NCBI GenBank assembly: GCA_030672465.1
Contig: DAOVGJ010000218.1
Location: 1 to 6,389, forward strand
Origin: Pseudomonadota bacterium
Lineage (GTDB): Bacteria > Desulfobacterota > BSN033 > WVXP01 > G020346125
Direction of reading: 5' to 3'
DNA: 6,389 nucleotides
The notes under the pieces were generated by a model. That model had not been told where the DNA came from. It worked only from the letters and a program-made list of their open reading frames with translations, and made no database searches. Each line of letters begins with the position of its first letter. The first letter of the stretch is position 1. A program made the position numbers and the translations under genes. Of the stretch, positions 5,574-6,389 are shown in pieces.

Positions 5574-6389
5574 TCATGTGATGGATCCCTCTACCTCCTC
5601 AATAGTTTCGTCAAGGACTCGAACCAACTCATCAATCTGATCCTCCGTAATAATGAATGGGGGGGCTAGTAAGGAGTGGTCTCCCCTTACCCCATCCGCA
5701 CCACCGCCCCCGGGGTAAATGATCAATCCCTTATCGAAGGCCGTATTGGTAATGAGGGCATTCACCTTCAATTCCGGACCGAAGGTCTCCTTGGTCTCCT
5801 TATTCCTTACGTATTCTACCCCGGCGAAAAGACCCTTTCCCCTCACATCCCCTACGATCTTCCGCTTCCTGAGGATTTGCAACTGGTCCAGGAGATATCG
5901 GCCCATCTGGGCACATCGAGGAATGAGTTGGTTTTCCTCGATATAGGATAACACCGCCACGCCGATGGCACAGGAGAAGGGATTCTGGCAATAGGTATGG
6001 CCATGGACGAAGGCGCCGGAGACCTCCTTGATCGTGCGGTGGATTTCCTCCCTGGCAATGACGCAAAATATGGGGTTATATCCGCTGGCAAGGCCTTTGG
6101 AGGAGACGATGAGATCGGGGATGGTGTTCCAGTGATCGATGCCGAAATTCTTCCCGGTCCGGCCGATGCCGGTCATCACCTCATCGACGATCAACAAGAC
6201 ATCGTACCGATCGCAGATTTCCCTGATTCGCTGAAAGTATCCATCCCGGGGTACCAATGCACCGGCGGTGGCCCCGACTATGGGCTCGGCTAAGAAAGCG
6301 GAGACGGAATCGGGACCTTCATACAGGATGGTGCGTTCCAGATCGTCAGCGCATTCCAGTGAACAGGTTTCGGGGTCCTGGGCGAAGGG
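5574..6389 (-). CDS. Class III PLP-dependent aminotransferase (C-terminal 271 residues)
   Basis: The frame is open from the window end (6389) to TGA at 5576-5574, so the gene enters from outside. About 270 of the usual 420-460 residues are present and the N-terminus is missing. Numbering from the window edge, the class III (Aminotran_3, PF00202) landmarks are AEPIVGATAG (34-43), IVDEVMTGIGRTG (67-79, with D69 for the PLP ring nitrogen), SSKGLASGYNPI (96-107, with K98 the Schiff-base lysine), GHTY (130-133, phosphate contact) and RGKGLFAG (183-190, carboxylate-binding arginine). The enzyme would move an amino group from an omega-amine or amino acid to a keto acid in the cytoplasm. Beta-alanine, GABA, putrescine or DAPA-type substrates are all possible and I cannot choose. 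A TTG at 6257-6255 (LVPRDGY) lies inside the conserved domain and is not the real start. The TAXI gene follows after 252 nt on the same strand; co-transcription is possible but not shown. Confidence 0.9.
   Translation of the reverse strand, partial: PFAQDPETCSLECADDLERTILYEGPDSVSAFLAEPIVGATAGALVPRDGYFQRIREICDRYDVLLIVDEVMTGIGRTGKNFGIDHWNTIPDLIVSSKGLASGYNPIFCVIAREEIHRTIKEVSGAFVHGHTYCQNPFSCAIGVAVLSYIEENQLIPRCAQMGRYLLDQLQILRKRKIVGDVRGKGLFAGVEYVRNKETKETFGPELKVNALITNTAFDKGLIIYPGGGGADGVRGDHSLLAPPFIITEDQIDELVRVLDETIEEVEGSIT

Overview
The window is about 6.4 kb of chromosomal DNA in which every supported gene lies on the minus strand. Reading in the direction of transcription (high to low coordinates) the order is: a class III PLP aminotransferase cut by the window end; a TAXI-type TRAP transporter solute-binding protein; acetoacetate-CoA ligase (aacS); a small zincin-fold metallopeptidase that overlaps a metallo-beta-lactamase-fold hydrolase; and the first 28 codons of tsaD (tRNA t6A synthesis), cut by the other window end. 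The gene content, mid-range base composition, GGAGG-type ribosome sites and sigma70-like promoter boxes suit a Gram-negative, possibly anaerobic bacterium of the Desulfobacterota (deltaproteobacterial) type. This placement is inference from gene style, not from a marker gene.

Transcription appears split into several units. The aminotransferase and the TAXI protein are separated by 252 nt that include a TTGACA box, so the TAXI gene may have its own promoter. A 15-bp perfect hairpin follows the TAXI stop. aacS has a TTGACA promoter candidate and ends at a 12-bp perfect hairpin followed by TTTT. The zincin and MBL genes overlap by 8 nt and form a bicistron whose leader carries two interleaved inverted repeats. 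A gene-free stretch of about 520 bp then precedes tsaD, which lacks a visible ribosome site and may be read from a leaderless transcript.

Functionally, aacS activates acetoacetate for catabolism or polymer/lipid synthesis. The TAXI protein binds an unknown, probably small organic anion in the periplasm, but no TRAP membrane subunits are present in the window. The aminotransferase acts on an unknown amine or amino acid. Whether these three serve one pathway cannot be decided here. The zincin-MBL pair is a tight unit of two metal-dependent hydrolases without assigned substrates.

I see no mobile element, CRISPR array, tRNA or rRNA. The coding content is ordinary. The most unusual signals are non-coding: two long matches to the complement of the 16S rRNA 3' tail that have no usable start codon (one of them displayed in the loop of a perfect 8-bp hairpin), and the interleaved repeats before the zincin gene.
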